DNA of 64,000 nt, from contig OZ245829.1 in the NCBI GenBank assembly GCA_965228625.1, positions 1,736,001 through 1,800,000 of the forward strand. Direction: 5' to 3'. A program made the position numbers and the translations under genes. The notes beneath the pieces are model-generated. The model was given only the letters and a program-made list of their open reading frames with translations, ran no database searches and was not told the origin of the DNA. This document shows, in pieces, positions 1 to 8,221 of the stretch. Origin of the DNA: UBA2767 sp965228625 (GTDB taxonomy: Bacteria > Pseudomonadota > Alphaproteobacteria > Rhizobiales > Methyloligellaceae). Position 1 is the first letter of the stretch. Each line of letters begins with the position of its first letter.

Positions 1-96
1 ACTGAACTAGCCATTCCCCGGTAAAACACCGCACAGGTCGCTTTTCCGGGGCTTCACGCATGTGTAGAACGTGCTAGTAGGAGCCAGAACGAACTC

Positions 97-1089
97 ATGG
101 TCTACCTTACTCTCGCCGCCGGGATCGCGCTCCTGCTGATCGGCGGCGACGTTTTGGTTCGCGGCGCTGTCTCGCTAGCCGTGAAACTGGATATCCCAAC
201 GCTCGTCATCGGTCTGACGATTGTCGCGTTCGGCACGTCTGCGCCCGAGCTGGTGATTTCGCTGCGCGCCGCGCTGGCTGGTTCACCCGGCATATCCATC
301 GGTAACGTCGTCGGCAGCAACATCGCCAACATCCTGCTGGTGCTTGGTGTTCCGGCCCTGATCGCGGCGACGAATTGCGACCAGCCCTTTATCAAGCGCA
401 ACACCCTTTATGTGATCGGCGCCAGCCTGCTGTTCATCTGGCTGTGCCAACGCGGCCCCCTGGCATTCTGGCACGGGGCCGTTTTGTTTGGCCTGATGGT
501 CGCGTTTCTGGTCGAGTCCGGTCGCCGCGCCGCGCGACGCTCCGACGCCGCAACCGTCATCGGCGAAGAGGCAATCGAACTGATCGACGGCGTATCCGGC
601 GTGCCGCACCGTAACTGGACGATTGCCATGTTTCTCGCAATCGGCCTGATCAGCCTGCCGATCGGCGCACAGCTCACCGTGAGCGCCGCCTCGGCGATCG
701 CCAAGGACTTCGGCGTATCCGAGGCCGCGGTCGGCCTGACGCTTGTCGCTCTCGGCACCTCCCTCCCCGAGCTCGCGACAACCGTCGCCGCCGCGCTCCG
801 GGGTCACTGCGGCCTGGCGCTCGGCAATGTGCTGGGCAGCAACCTGTTCAACATTCTCGCGATCATGGGCCTGACCGCGATGGTCGTTCCGGTGCCGGTT
901 CCGGATGTCATCAAGAGCGTCGATGTGTGGATCATGCTGGCCGCCGCCCTGGCGATCACGCCGTTTGTCCTGCGGCGCCGAAGCATCACCTGGAAGATCG
1001 GCCTGGTTTTCGTTTCCTGCTACTTACTATACATCTCGTTCGTATTCGCGCCGCGCATGTCGGAATTCGCGGCCGTTTCCGGCAACTAG
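97..1089 (+). CDS. Calcium/sodium antiporter (CaCA family, YrbG-like)
   Basis: Inner-membrane exchanger of the Ca2+:cation antiporter superfamily, about 330 residues, the usual size for bacterial members. The protein is almost entirely hydrophobic and is an inverted duplication. The first half carries GTSAPE (about residues 48-53) followed by GNVVGSNIANILL. The second half carries GTSLPE (about 223-228) followed by GNVLGSNLFNILA. These two alpha repeats form the ion-binding site in the family. AGGAG at 79-83 lies rather far from the start codon. It is the first gene in the window, with no operon partner visible upstream. The physiological ion (Ca2+/Na+ or Ca2+/H+) cannot be told from sequence. 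Confidence 0.9.
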   Translation: MVYLTLAAGIALLLIGGDVLVRGAVSLAVKLDIPTLVIGLTIVAFGTSAPELVISLRAALAGSPGISIGNVVGSNIANILLVLGVPALIAATNCDQPFIKRNTLYVIGASLLFIWLCQRGPLAFWHGAVLFGLMVAFLVESGRRAARRSDAATVIGEEAIELIDGVSGVPHRNWTIAMFLAIGLISLPIGAQLTVSAASAIAKDFGVSEAAVGLTLVALGTSLPELATTVAAALRGHCGLALGNVLGSNLFNILAIMGLTAMVVPVPVPDVIKSVDVWIMLAAALAITPFVLRRRSITWKIGLVFVSCYLLYISFVFAPRMSEFAAVSGN

Positions 1090-1122
1090 AGCCCGACACG
1101 ACGCGCAATCAGCACCTCAAAG

Positions 1123-1884
1123 ATGGGAACCGAGCCGACAGTACTCATTACAGGTGCGGCGAAGCGCATCGGACGCGCGATTGCCCTCGACCTCGGCCGC
1201 GCCGGCTGGCGGGTGGGCGTGCATCACAACAGCTCGAACAAAGACGCGGCAGGCACTGTCGAAGAAATCGAAAAGGCCGGCGGCACCGCCGCGGCGCTCA
1301 AGGCCGACCTCACCGATCTCGAGGCCATGCACGCCCTCGTGCCTGCCTGTTGCGAGAAACTCGGTGCCCCGACCTGCCTGATCAACAACGCATCGCTTTT
1401 CGAGCACGACCACGTCACGACGATGACCGAGGACAGCTTTCACTATCATATGCGCGTGAATCTGCGGGCGCCCGTCTTCCTGGCGCAGGCATTCGCGAAA
1501 TCGCTTCCGAACGACACCGAGGGCGTGATCGTCAACATGCTGGACCAGCGTGTCTGGAAACCGACGCCGGATTACTTTTCGTACTCGCTTTCCAAGTCCG
1601 CGCTGTGGGCAGCGACCCGCACACTGGCGCAGGGCCTGGCGCCGCGCATCCGGGTCAATGCCATCGGTCCGGGGCCGACCTTGGCGAATGTGCGCCAGTC
1701 CGACGCGGCGTTCGCGCGTCAACGGGCTTCGACCATCCTGGAACGCGGGCCGGACCCGGAGGAAATCTGTGCCGCCGTCCGGTTTATCCTTGACGCCCGG
1801 TCGATGACCGGGCAGATGATCGCGCTCGATGGCGGCCAGCATCTTGCATGGCAGACGCCGGACACGATCGAGAGTGATGAGTAG
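1123..1884 (+). CDS. SDR oxidoreductase, pteridine reductase / FolM type
   Basis: NAD(P)H-dependent short-chain dehydrogenase of 253 residues. The N-terminal cofactor loop reads TGAAKRIGRA and the NNAS motif follows near residue 89. The active-site segment reads MLDQRVWKPTPDYFSYSLSK. The Tyr-x3-Lys pair is present, but the usual catalytic Ser is replaced by Asp. That Asp is the hallmark of pteridine reductase PTR1 and of E. coli FolM. Its stop codon lies against the start of folB, so a pterin substrate (dihydromonapterin or dihydrofolate reduction) is the best inference. An ordinary carbonyl-reducing SDR is the alternative. Confidence 0.82.
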   Translation: MGTEPTVLITGAAKRIGRAIALDLGRAGWRVGVHHNSSNKDAAGTVEEIEKAGGTAAALKADLTDLEAMHALVPACCEKLGAPTCLINNASLFEHDHVTTMTEDSFHYHMRVNLRAPVFLAQAFAKSLPNDTEGVIVNMLDQRVWKPTPDYFSYSLSKSALWAATRTLAQGLAPRIRVNAIGPGPTLANVRQSDAAFARQRASTILERGPDPEEICAAVRFILDARSMTGQMIALDGGQHLAWQTPDTIESDE

Positions 1885-1885
1885 C

Positions 1886-2299
1886 ATGACCGAGCAGACA
1901 GCCAGACGATCCATCTTCGAAGCCGACGCGGTGCGCGGCCTGGCGCATGTGTTTGTTCGCGACCTCGAGGTCAATGCGAGTGTCGGCGTGCACGAGCACG
2001 AGAAACTCGGGCCCCAGCCGGTGCGCATCTCGATCGATCTGACGGTGCGTGAGCTGCCCGGTCCGAAAAGCGACCATATCGGCGATGTGGTCTGTTACGA
2101 GGACGTCGTTCACAAGGTCCACGACATCTGTGAACAGGGCCATGTCAACCTGATCGAGACTCTTGCCGAGCGTGTCGCCGCAAGCTGTCTGGAAGATTCC
2201 CGCGTGCATGCCGTTCGGGTTCGCGTGGAAAAACCCGAGGCGATCGAGGAATGCGCTTCCGTTGGCATTGAAATCGAGCGTCTGCAGCCTTTAACCTGA
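1886..2299 (+). CDS. folB: Dihydroneopterin aldolase
   Basis: Cleaves 7,8-dihydroneopterin to 6-hydroxymethyl-7,8-dihydropterin and glycolaldehyde in folate synthesis. The family pattern is visible as VFVRDLEVNASVGVHEHEK at the start of the fold and the conserved YEDVV segment near the middle. About 137 residues, slightly longer than the typical 120, with a short N-terminal extension. The start is uncertain: ATG at 1886 follows the SDR stop by one base, and an in-frame ATG at 1877 would overlap it. The tight spacing indicates co-translation with the pteridine-reductase-like gene. Confidence 0.88.
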   Translation: MTEQTARRSIFEADAVRGLAHVFVRDLEVNASVGVHEHEKLGPQPVRISIDLTVRELPGPKSDHIGDVVCYEDVVHKVHDICEQGHVNLIETLAERVAASCLEDSRVHAVRVRVEKPEAIEECASVGIEIERLQPLT

Positions 2300-2354
2300 T
2301 CGAATGCGGGCGCTGCATGACGGCCGCGCCCGGCAATACACTCGATCCCGGCCC

Positions 2355-4274
2355 ATGCCCTTGAACACGAAAGGCAGCGATATCGCCGCCGCCAAAACGA
2401 TCAGCCGAACCAGGTCTCCGGCGACCGAAACGGGCCCAAAGGTTATCGCACGCGCCTTGAAGACCCTGCCGAACGGGCCCGGCGTCTACCGCATGATCGG
2501 CGCGGATGGCGATGTGCTCTATGTCGGCAAGGCGCGTTCGCTCCGAAAGCGCGTACAGAGTTATGCCCGTCTCGGCGGTCACACCAACCGCATCGCCCGC
2601 ATGATTGCCGTGACCGCGGCCCTTGAAGTCGTCACCACGGCGACGGAGACGGAAGCGCTTCTGCTCGAGGCCAATCTCATCAAGCGCCTGAAGCCGCGCT
2701 TCAACGTCATCCTGCGCGATGACAAGTCGTTTCCCTACATCCTGATTGCGCGGGATCACGACGCGCCCCAGATCCTCAAGCATCGCGGCGCGCGCAAACG
2801 CAAGGGCGAGTATTTCGGACCGTTCGCGTCCGCCGGCGCCGTCAACCGCACGATCAATACCCTGCAGCGTGCGTTCCTGCTGCGCTCATGCTCGGACAGC
2901 TACTATGAGGCGCGCACGCGGCCCTGTCTGCTGTACCAGATCAAGCGCTGCTCCGGACCATGCACCGGCGAAATCAGTCACGACGACTACGCCCGGCTGG
3001 TGAAAGACGCGGAGGATTTCCTTACCGGCAAGAGCGAGAAGGTGAAGCACCATCTCCATGCGCTGATGGAGACGGCGAGCGAACGTCTCGAGTTCGAGCG
3101 CGCCGCGAGCTATCGCGACCGGCTGGCGGCCCTGGCCCAGATCCAGGCGCACCAGGGCATCAACCCGAGCAGCTTCGCCGAGGCCGACGTGTTCGCCGCA
3201 TATGCGCATGGCGGGCAGACCTGCATTCAGGTGTTCTTCTTCCGAACCGGCCAGAACTGGGGAAACCGCGCGTATTTTCCCCGTGCCGACAAATCGCTCT
3301 CCCCGGAAGAAGTGCTCGACGCGTTCATTGCGCAATTCTACGACGACAAGCCCATACCGAAACTCGTGCTGCTGTCCCACGACGTCCCCGGCCGCAGGTT
3401 GCTGGAAGAGGCGCTCACCACCAAGGCGGATCACAAGGTCACGGTAACGGTGCCGCGCCGCGGAGAGAAACGCGAAATCATGGAGCAGTCGCTGGCAAAC
3501 GCCCGCGAAGCGCTCGAACGGCGCCTGGCGGAGTCCGCGTCACAGCGCAAGCTGCTTGAAGGCGTCGCCGAGGCATTCGACCTCGACGACCTGCCGGAGC
3601 GGATCGAGGTCTATGACAACAGCCATATCCAGGGCGCGAGCCCGGTCGGCGCGATGATCGTTTCCGGACCCGAGGGTTTTGAGAAGAACAGCTACCGCAA
3701 GTTCAACATCAAGTCCGCCGATCTGGCACCGGGCGACGACTACGGGATGATGCGCGAGGTGCTGACGCGGCGGTTTTCCCGCCTGCTCAAGGAGACGGCA
3801 AGCGACGGCGCCAATGCGGTATGGCCCGACCTGGTGCTGATCGACGGCGGCGCCGGACAGCTTTCCGCGACGCACGAGGTGCTTGACGAGTTGGGAATCG
3901 ACACGCTGCGGGTCGTGGGCATCGCCAAGGGTCCCGACCGGGACGCGGGACGCGAGAGGTTCTTCATTCGCGGCCGTGACCCGTTCATGCTCCCGTCACG
4001 CGATCCTGTTCTTTATTTCGTTCAACGCCTTCGGGACGAGGCGCACCGGTTCGCCATCGGCGCGCACCGAACACGCCGCAAGAAGTCCATCGGCGCCTCT
4101 CCGCTTGACGAGGTGCCGGGCATCGGACCGGCGCGGAAGCGCGCGCTTCTGAAGCACTTCGGCTCGGCAAAAGCCGTGAGCCGGGCCGGACTCGCCGACC
4201 TGCAGGCCGTTGACGGGATTTCCGCGCAGACCGCGCAAACCATATATGATTTTTTTCATGAGCAGAGTGGCTGA
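2355..4274 (+). CDS. uvrC: Excinuclease ABC subunit C
   Basis: Makes both incisions in nucleotide excision repair after UvrA/UvrB load on damaged DNA. The GIY-YIG nuclease domain appears early as GPGVYRMIG then YVGKARSLRKRV. The UVR helix pair (LEFERAASYRDRLAAL) lies mid-protein. The C-terminal RNase H-like nuclease shows IEVYDNSHIQG and LVLIDGGAGQLSA, and two helix-hairpin-helix motifs follow (EVPGIGPARKRALL and AVDGISAQTAQ). All domains are intact. The frame is open from an ATG at 2304, but 2355 puts less unconserved sequence before the nuclease; no clear ribosome site separates the two. The 3' end overlaps or abuts pgsA. Confidence 0.95.
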   Translation: MPLNTKGSDIAAAKTISRTRSPATETGPKVIARALKTLPNGPGVYRMIGADGDVLYVGKARSLRKRVQSYARLGGHTNRIARMIAVTAALEVVTTATETEALLLEANLIKRLKPRFNVILRDDKSFPYILIARDHDAPQILKHRGARKRKGEYFGPFASAGAVNRTINTLQRAFLLRSCSDSYYEARTRPCLLYQIKRCSGPCTGEISHDDYARLVKDAEDFLTGKSEKVKHHLHALMETASERLEFERAASYRDRLAALAQIQAHQGINPSSFAEADVFAAYAHGGQTCIQVFFFRTGQNWGNRAYFPRADKSLSPEEVLDAFIAQFYDDKPIPKLVLLSHDVPGRRLLEEALTTKADHKVTVTVPRRGEKREIMEQSLANAREALERRLAESASQRKLLEGVAEAFDLDDLPERIEVYDNSHIQGASPVGAMIVSGPEGFEKNSYRKFNIKSADLAPGDDYGMMREVLTRRFSRLLKETASDGANAVWPDLVLIDGGAGQLSATHEVLDELGIDTLRVVGIAKGPDRDAGRERFFIRGRDPFMLPSRDPVLYFVQRLRDEAHRFAIGAHRTRRKKSIGASPLDEVPGIGPARKRALLKHFGSAKAVSRAGLADLQAVDGISAQTAQTIYDFFHEQSG

Positions 4275-4296
4275 AAAGGACTACACTGCCGGCCAA

Positions 4297-4890
4297 ATGG
4301 AACGAGTCGCACGACAGAGTATGTATTTCTACGTCCCCAACCTGCTGACCTACGGCCGGATTGCGGCCGTTCCTGCGCTGGTCGGGTGTTTCTTTATCGA
4401 CGGCGACTTCGGCAACTGGCTGGCGCTAACCATATTCGTCGCCGCCGGCATCACCGACGCGCTCGACGGCTATTTTGCGCGCGCCTGGGCCCAGCAGACA
4501 TCCCTCGGGCGGATGCTCGACCCGATCGCCGACAAACTGCTGGTGGCGGCCGCATTGCTGATGCTCGCGGCCCAGCAGACCATCGCCGGTTGGTCCCTGT
4601 GGGCAGCGGTCATTATCCTCAGCCGCGAGATCCTCGTCTCCGGATTGCGTGAGTTTCTGGCCGAGGTGAATGTCAGCGTGCCCGTAACCAAACTGGCGAA
4701 ATGGAAGACCATCGCGCAAATGGTGGCGATCGGCTTTCTGCTGGCAGGGTCGGCCGGCGACAAGATTTTTCCCTTTACGACCCTGACCGGCCTTTGCTTA
4801 CTTTGGGTTTCGGCCATTGTGACGCTCTATACGGGCTGGGACTATTTCCGCGCCGGCATGCGCCACGTGCTGGAAATGGAACACAAATAG
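4297..4890 (+). CDS. pgsA: CDP-diacylglycerol--glycerol-3-phosphate 3-phosphatidyltransferase
   Basis: Integral membrane enzyme that makes phosphatidylglycerophosphate from CDP-diacylglycerol and glycerol-3-phosphate. The CDP-alcohol phosphatidyltransferase signature D-x2-D-G-x2-A-R-x8-G-x3-D-x3-D is complete, from DALDGYFAR to GRMLDPIADK. Four or more hydrophobic segments follow. Starts at 4258, 4297 and 4321 are all in frame. 4297 gives about 197 residues, close to the family norm, and keeps the YVPNLLTYGRI segment near the N terminus; 4258 would overlap uvrC by 17 bases. The order uvrC-pgsA-moaD is common in alphaproteobacteria. Confidence 0.9.
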   Translation: MERVARQSMYFYVPNLLTYGRIAAVPALVGCFFIDGDFGNWLALTIFVAAGITDALDGYFARAWAQQTSLGRMLDPIADKLLVAAALLMLAAQQTIAGWSLWAAVIILSREILVSGLREFLAEVNVSVPVTKLAKWKTIAQMVAIGFLLAGSAGDKIFPFTTLTGLCLLWVSAIVTLYTGWDYFRAGMRHVLEMEHK

Positions 4891-4922
4891 GCCGGACGGT
4901 TTCAGAAGTCAGGACGCGTGTG

Positions 4923-5180
4923 ATGGGTGTGAAGCTTCTCTATTTCGCCTGGGTGCGAGAGAAGACGGGCCGCGGCGAGGAAATCGTGGACCTTCCCGAG
5001 GACGTGCGCACCGTTGCCGACTTGATGAGCTGGCTGAAAGGGCGCGGACCCGAATACGAAGCGGCATTCGAAAAATCGGATGTGATCCGCGCCGCTGTCG
5101 ACCAGACACATGTCGCACACAGCGCCTCCATCGCCGAGGCGCGCGAGATTGCCTTCTTCCCGCCCGTAACCGGAGGGTGA
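4923..5180 (+). CDS. moaD: Molybdopterin synthase small (sulfur carrier) subunit
   Basis: Ubiquitin-like sulfur carrier of 85 residues. The C terminus PPVTGG ends in the Gly-Gly that is adenylated and thiocarboxylated before sulfur is handed to precursor Z in the MoaD2-MoaE2 complex. The N terminus KLLYFAWVREKTG is the typical first beta strand and helix. The frame is open upstream, but the ATG at 4923 gives the family length. The partner moaE is normally adjacent; here it starts 974 bases downstream, beyond an unrelated gene. Confidence 0.92.
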   Translation: MGVKLLYFAWVREKTGRGEEIVDLPEDVRTVADLMSWLKGRGPEYEAAFEKSDVIRAAVDQTHVAHSASIAEAREIAFFPPVTGG

Positions 5181-5187
5181 GCGGCCC

Positions 5188-5232
5188 ATGATCCGGGTGC
5201 AGCTCCGGACGACATCCCAGCTGTTTAATTGA
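5188..5232 (+). pseudogene. Remnant or duplicate of the moaE start
   Basis: Seven bases after the moaD stop, an ATG opens a 14-codon frame that ends at 5232. Its first 16 bases match the first 16 bases of moaE (6155-6170) at 14 positions, so both begin M-I-R-V-Q. After codon five the two diverge. Moa genes normally abut, so this looks like the original moaE start left behind when the 5264-6091 gene entered. Chance similarity over 16 bases is possible but unlikely at exactly this position. Confidence 0.5.
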
Positions 5233-5263
5233 CTGAATTCCAAAGATGAGTAGGGATTGAGAA

Positions 5264-6091
5264 ATGATCGAAATCCCCAAACAAGCGCGCTGGAAGATAG
5301 TTGCAATATTGACAGCAACTGCGGCGTTCGCGGTCTTCCTGTATCAAGTTTGGCCGGAGAGTGACCATCGTGAAGGTTTTCGGATCATCTCAAAAGGATC
5401 CACAAAAGGACAGGATGCGACCTCACGAAGAAACGCCATCGCGACTTATGTCGCGCACGGATTGATGGACAACAAACTCATAAACGCAGCATGGGGCGGA
5501 AACGCAACGCATCCATCCACATTTTTGTGGAAAGAGGCCCCTGTCTTAAAGATCATCGAGATTGGTCAGCAAAATTATAAATCGAAATTCGAGAAAGAAT
5601 TCAATCACATATATTCCGAGCTGAAATTGGAAGAAGGCGATGAAAAGATCAATTACCTGGTTTTGATAGAAAACGGATCTCATGAAAAAATCAGGAAGGA
5701 TGGCGACAGCAGTATTCTGAACCAAGTGCCGTTCAGTGAGGCGAAGAAACGCACTTTGATCAACGGGATAAACAACTCCAGAAATTCAGATAGCAGTGGC
5801 TGCGCGGCTATATACGACGCCAACAAGAGTGGATTCGCGACCCTGGCATTTATTGCAATCGATCCCAGTGAGTTGTTGGTCGACATTGACGATTGCGTTT
5901 ACAGACAGGTTTTGAAATCGGCAGGTTTCTTTAAGAAGATAGAATTGAAAGACAAAACAACCGAGCGAAAGATAGATAGATTTGCAGTTTCGGTCCTATA
6001 TAGCTTTGCCGGCGACGATGAGCCATTTCAGGCGATTTCGCCAACGACCGTAAAAGAACGGGCGATCGATCTGCTCGAACGCAGACCCTGA
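5264..6091 (+). CDS. Hypothetical membrane-anchored protein inserted between moaD and moaE
   Basis: A 275-residue protein I do not recognise. One hydrophobic segment at about residues 10-27 (IVAILTATAAFAVFLY), after a short basic N terminus, suggests a single anchor or uncleaved signal with the rest outside the cytoplasm. The body is polar and rich in Lys, Asn and Asp, with two Cys (CAAIYDANKS near 184 and DDCVYRQVLKSAGFF near 210). The second segment vaguely recalls secreted DUF2927-type proteins, a weak resemblance. Base composition is visibly AT-richer than both neighbours. GAGAA lies just before the ATG. The position between two genes that are normally adjacent suggests horizontal gain. 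Confidence 0.7.
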   Translation: MIEIPKQARWKIVAILTATAAFAVFLYQVWPESDHREGFRIISKGSTKGQDATSRRNAIATYVAHGLMDNKLINAAWGGNATHPSTFLWKEAPVLKIIEIGQQNYKSKFEKEFNHIYSELKLEEGDEKINYLVLIENGSHEKIRKDGDSSILNQVPFSEAKKRTLINGINNSRNSDSSGCAAIYDANKSGFATLAFIAIDPSELLVDIDDCVYRQVLKSAGFFKKIELKDKTTERKIDRFAVSVLYSFAGDDEPFQAISPTTVKERAIDLLERRP

Positions 6092-6154
6092 GCCGCACCT
6101 AAAAACGTTCGGTGATGAGTTTCAGAGCGAACGGCCGACTGATACAAACACGTC

Positions 6155-6622
6155 ATGATCCGCGTCCAGCAGGAAGACTTCGACATCGGTGCCGAGATCG
6201 CGCGGTTGCGCGCGGGCCGAACCGATATCGGCGCCATCGTGACATTCACCGGCACCGTCCGCGACACGGCGGGAGGAGAGCCGATCTCCGAGATGACGCT
6301 GGAACACTATCCAGGCATGACGGAGAAGGAGCTCGAACGCATCGAGGGCGAGGCCAATGCCCGCTGGCCGCTGCAGGGAACGCTCATCATCCACCGCTAC
6401 GGCCCGTTGCGGCCGGGCGACAATATCGTGCTGGTCGTAACCGCATCGGCACACCGGCAGGCGGCCTTCGAGGCGGCGGAATTCCTGATGGACTTCCTCA
6501 AGACCAACGCGCCTTTCTGGAAAAAGGAGGCCGGTCCGGACGGCGGAACCTGGGTCGATGCCCGCGACAGCGACGATGACGCGCTCAAGCGTTGGCAGGC
6601 GCCGCAGAAGGCGGCGGAGTAA
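6155..6622 (+). CDS. moaE: Molybdopterin synthase catalytic subunit
   Basis: Large subunit that transfers the two MoaD sulfurs onto cyclic pyranopterin monophosphate. The 155-residue protein shows GAIVTFTGTVRD, the LEHYPGM loop, IIHRYGPLRPGD, the HRQAAFEAAEFLMDFLK helix and APFWKKE with its conserved Lys. It appears intact and functional. The first five codons are echoed at 5188. The 63-base gap upstream has no obvious ribosome-binding site, so translation may now depend on signals brought by the inserted segment. Confidence 0.94.
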   Translation: MIRVQQEDFDIGAEIARLRAGRTDIGAIVTFTGTVRDTAGGEPISEMTLEHYPGMTEKELERIEGEANARWPLQGTLIIHRYGPLRPGDNIVLVVTASAHRQAAFEAAEFLMDFLKTNAPFWKKEAGPDGGTWVDARDSDDDALKRWQAPQKAAE

Positions 6623-6640
6623 CGCGCGCGTCTCTGATTG

Positions 6641-6979
6641 CTATTGCGGCACCGGCGGGACATAGGGCCCCCACCGGCATTTCTCACGCCAGACGCATCC
6701 CGTGGCACGGGTGCAAACCCTTACGAACCGGCACGTCCGGCACCGCAGTGTCGGTCCGCAACGCGCCCGCCCATCGCGGCGCACACCGCACCAGTAGATC
6801 TCCTGGCAGGTGCGGAACGTGTCCGCCTTCTGCAGCGGGTTCATATGGGACATGTGTCCCGCGCCGGCGAAGCCGTTCAGTGAAGCGGTTGCCTTCGCGT
6901 CCGTGGCCAACGCACCGCTGAGCACGAGCGCCACAAGCAGCGCGGCCGCAGCCATGCATGTTTTTGCGTATTGGAGCAT
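6641..6979 (-). CDS. Small secreted cysteine-rich protein
   Basis: A 112-residue protein with a clear signal peptide (hydrophobic core at about 9-24, possible cleavage after ALATDAKA). The mature part has eight Cys at 58, 64, 74, 80, 83, 89, 95 and 101. Five of the seven intervals are exactly six residues, giving a C-x5-C ladder. The rest is rich in Arg and Trp. GGGAGGGGG lies about 8 bases before the ATG, a strong ribosome site that supports a real gene. Function is unknown; a disulfide-rich or metal-binding envelope protein is plausible. It converges on moaE with an 18-base gap. Confidence 0.7.
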   Translation of the reverse strand: MLQYAKTCMAAAALLVALVLSGALATDAKATASLNGFAGAGHMSHMNPLQKADTFRTCQEIYWCGVRRDGRARCGPTLRCRTCRFVRVCTRATGCVWREKCRWGPYVPPVPQ

Positions 6980-7106
6980 TGCGGCACCCCCTCCCCAAAT
7001 GCATCGCCGCCGGTTCGCAATGTCGCGTGATCATAGCACGCGTCTTCGACCGCCGCGCAAGAGGGTACCCGCGCCGGATATAGGTTTTACGTCGGGTTTT
7101 GCGATG

Positions 7107-8003
7107 TCAGCCGGTCGCCGCCACGCTCTCCACGGGGCGGACCAGCGCCGAGTAATCGTTCATCAGCGTCTCGGTGATGGTTCCCGGCGTGAATTTGTGC
7201 GGGCCGATTTCCGCCACGGCGGTGACCTCCGCGGCCGTACCGGTGATGAAACACTCGCTGAAATCGTCGAGCTCGTCCGGCATGATCGCACGCTCGACCA
7301 CCTCCAGTCCGCGCTTCTTGGCAAGATCCATAACGCTGCGGCGGGTGATGCCGTCGAGGAAACAGTCGGGCGTGGGCGTGTGGATGACGCCATCCTTCAC
7401 GAAAAAGACGTTGGCGCCGGTTGCTTCCGCGACCTGTCCGCGCCAATCGAGCATCAGCGCATCGGCATAGCCGTCTGCTTCCGCCTTGTGCTTTTCGATA
7501 GTGCAGATCATGTACAAGCCGGCCGCCTTGCTCAGGGCCGGCGCCGTCCGGGGGTCCGGGCGTCGATAATCCGCCATGGCCATGCGAATGCCCTTGAGCT
7601 GGGCCTCCGGATCGAAGTACTTGCCCCAGTCCCAGGCAGAGATCGAAAGGTTGATCCGCGTTTCCTGCGCCGACACGCCCATCATCTCGCTGCCGCGCCA
7701 GGCGATCGGACGGATGTAAGCCTCGACGAGACCATTCCGGGTGACGACGTCACGGCACGCCTGATCGATTTCGTCGACCGAGTAGGGAATTTCGAAGCCT
7801 AGGATTTCCGCCGATTTGTGCAGCCGCTCCGTGTGCTGGGTCAGCTCGAAAATCTGGCCGCCATAGGCCCGCACTCCCTCGAACACGGCGCTGGCGTAGT
7901 GCAGGCCATGGCTCAGGACATGAAGCTTGGCGTCAGGCCAGTCGACCATTTCGCCGTTCATCCAAATCACGCCTTCGCGTTGATCGTACGGAACTGATGA
8001 CAT
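7107..8003 (-). CDS. ilvE: Branched-chain amino acid aminotransferase
   Basis: PLP-dependent class IV transaminase for the last step of Val, Leu and Ile synthesis. 298 residues from the ATG at 8003, near the 309 of E. coli IlvE. The PLP lysine is Lys159 in ALSKAAG, matching the E. coli position. The YADALMLD and AEATGANVFFV segments of the fold follow, then FITGTAAEVT for phosphate binding. The frame is open 64 codons further upstream, but that part is unconserved, and GAGAG lies before 8003. It is divergent from the PetP-like regulator, an arrangement common in alphaproteobacteria. Confidence 0.94.
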   Translation of the reverse strand: MSSVPYDQREGVIWMNGEMVDWPDAKLHVLSHGLHYASAVFEGVRAYGGQIFELTQHTERLHKSAEILGFEIPYSVDEIDQACRDVVTRNGLVEAYIRPIAWRGSEMMGVSAQETRINLSISAWDWGKYFDPEAQLKGIRMAMADYRRPDPRTAPALSKAAGLYMICTIEKHKAEADGYADALMLDWRGQVAEATGANVFFVKDGVIHTPTPDCFLDGITRRSVMDLAKKRGLEVVERAIMPDELDDFSECFITGTAAEVTAVAEIGPHKFTPGTITETLMNDYSALVRPVESVAATG

Positions 8004-8208
8004 ATCTCTTGCTCTCCACAGTGCGCTTGTTGCGATGCACCGGACGGCCCAACGCGCGCTACGCCAAAACGTCTTGTACCGGAACCGCCCTGCTGTGGGC
8101 ACGCCGACGGCGCGAAACTGCACTCCCTGAACATGTTTTTGCGGCAGAACCGAATTGCAGAAAACGGACCGCAAGGCTGTATTTATCAGTATCAATCGGC
8201 TAAAAATA

Positions 8209-8221
8209 AGTCAACATGACT
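8209..8221. promoter_or_regulatory. Short palindrome across the marR-type start codon
   Basis: AGTCA-ACA-TGACT is a perfect 5-base-arm inverted repeat whose right arm includes the ATG at 8216. It fits autorepression by the MarR-family product through occlusion of the start region. No Shine-Dalgarno sequence is visible, so the message could be leaderless or nearly so. A five-base-arm palindrome can arise by chance. Confidence 0.35.
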
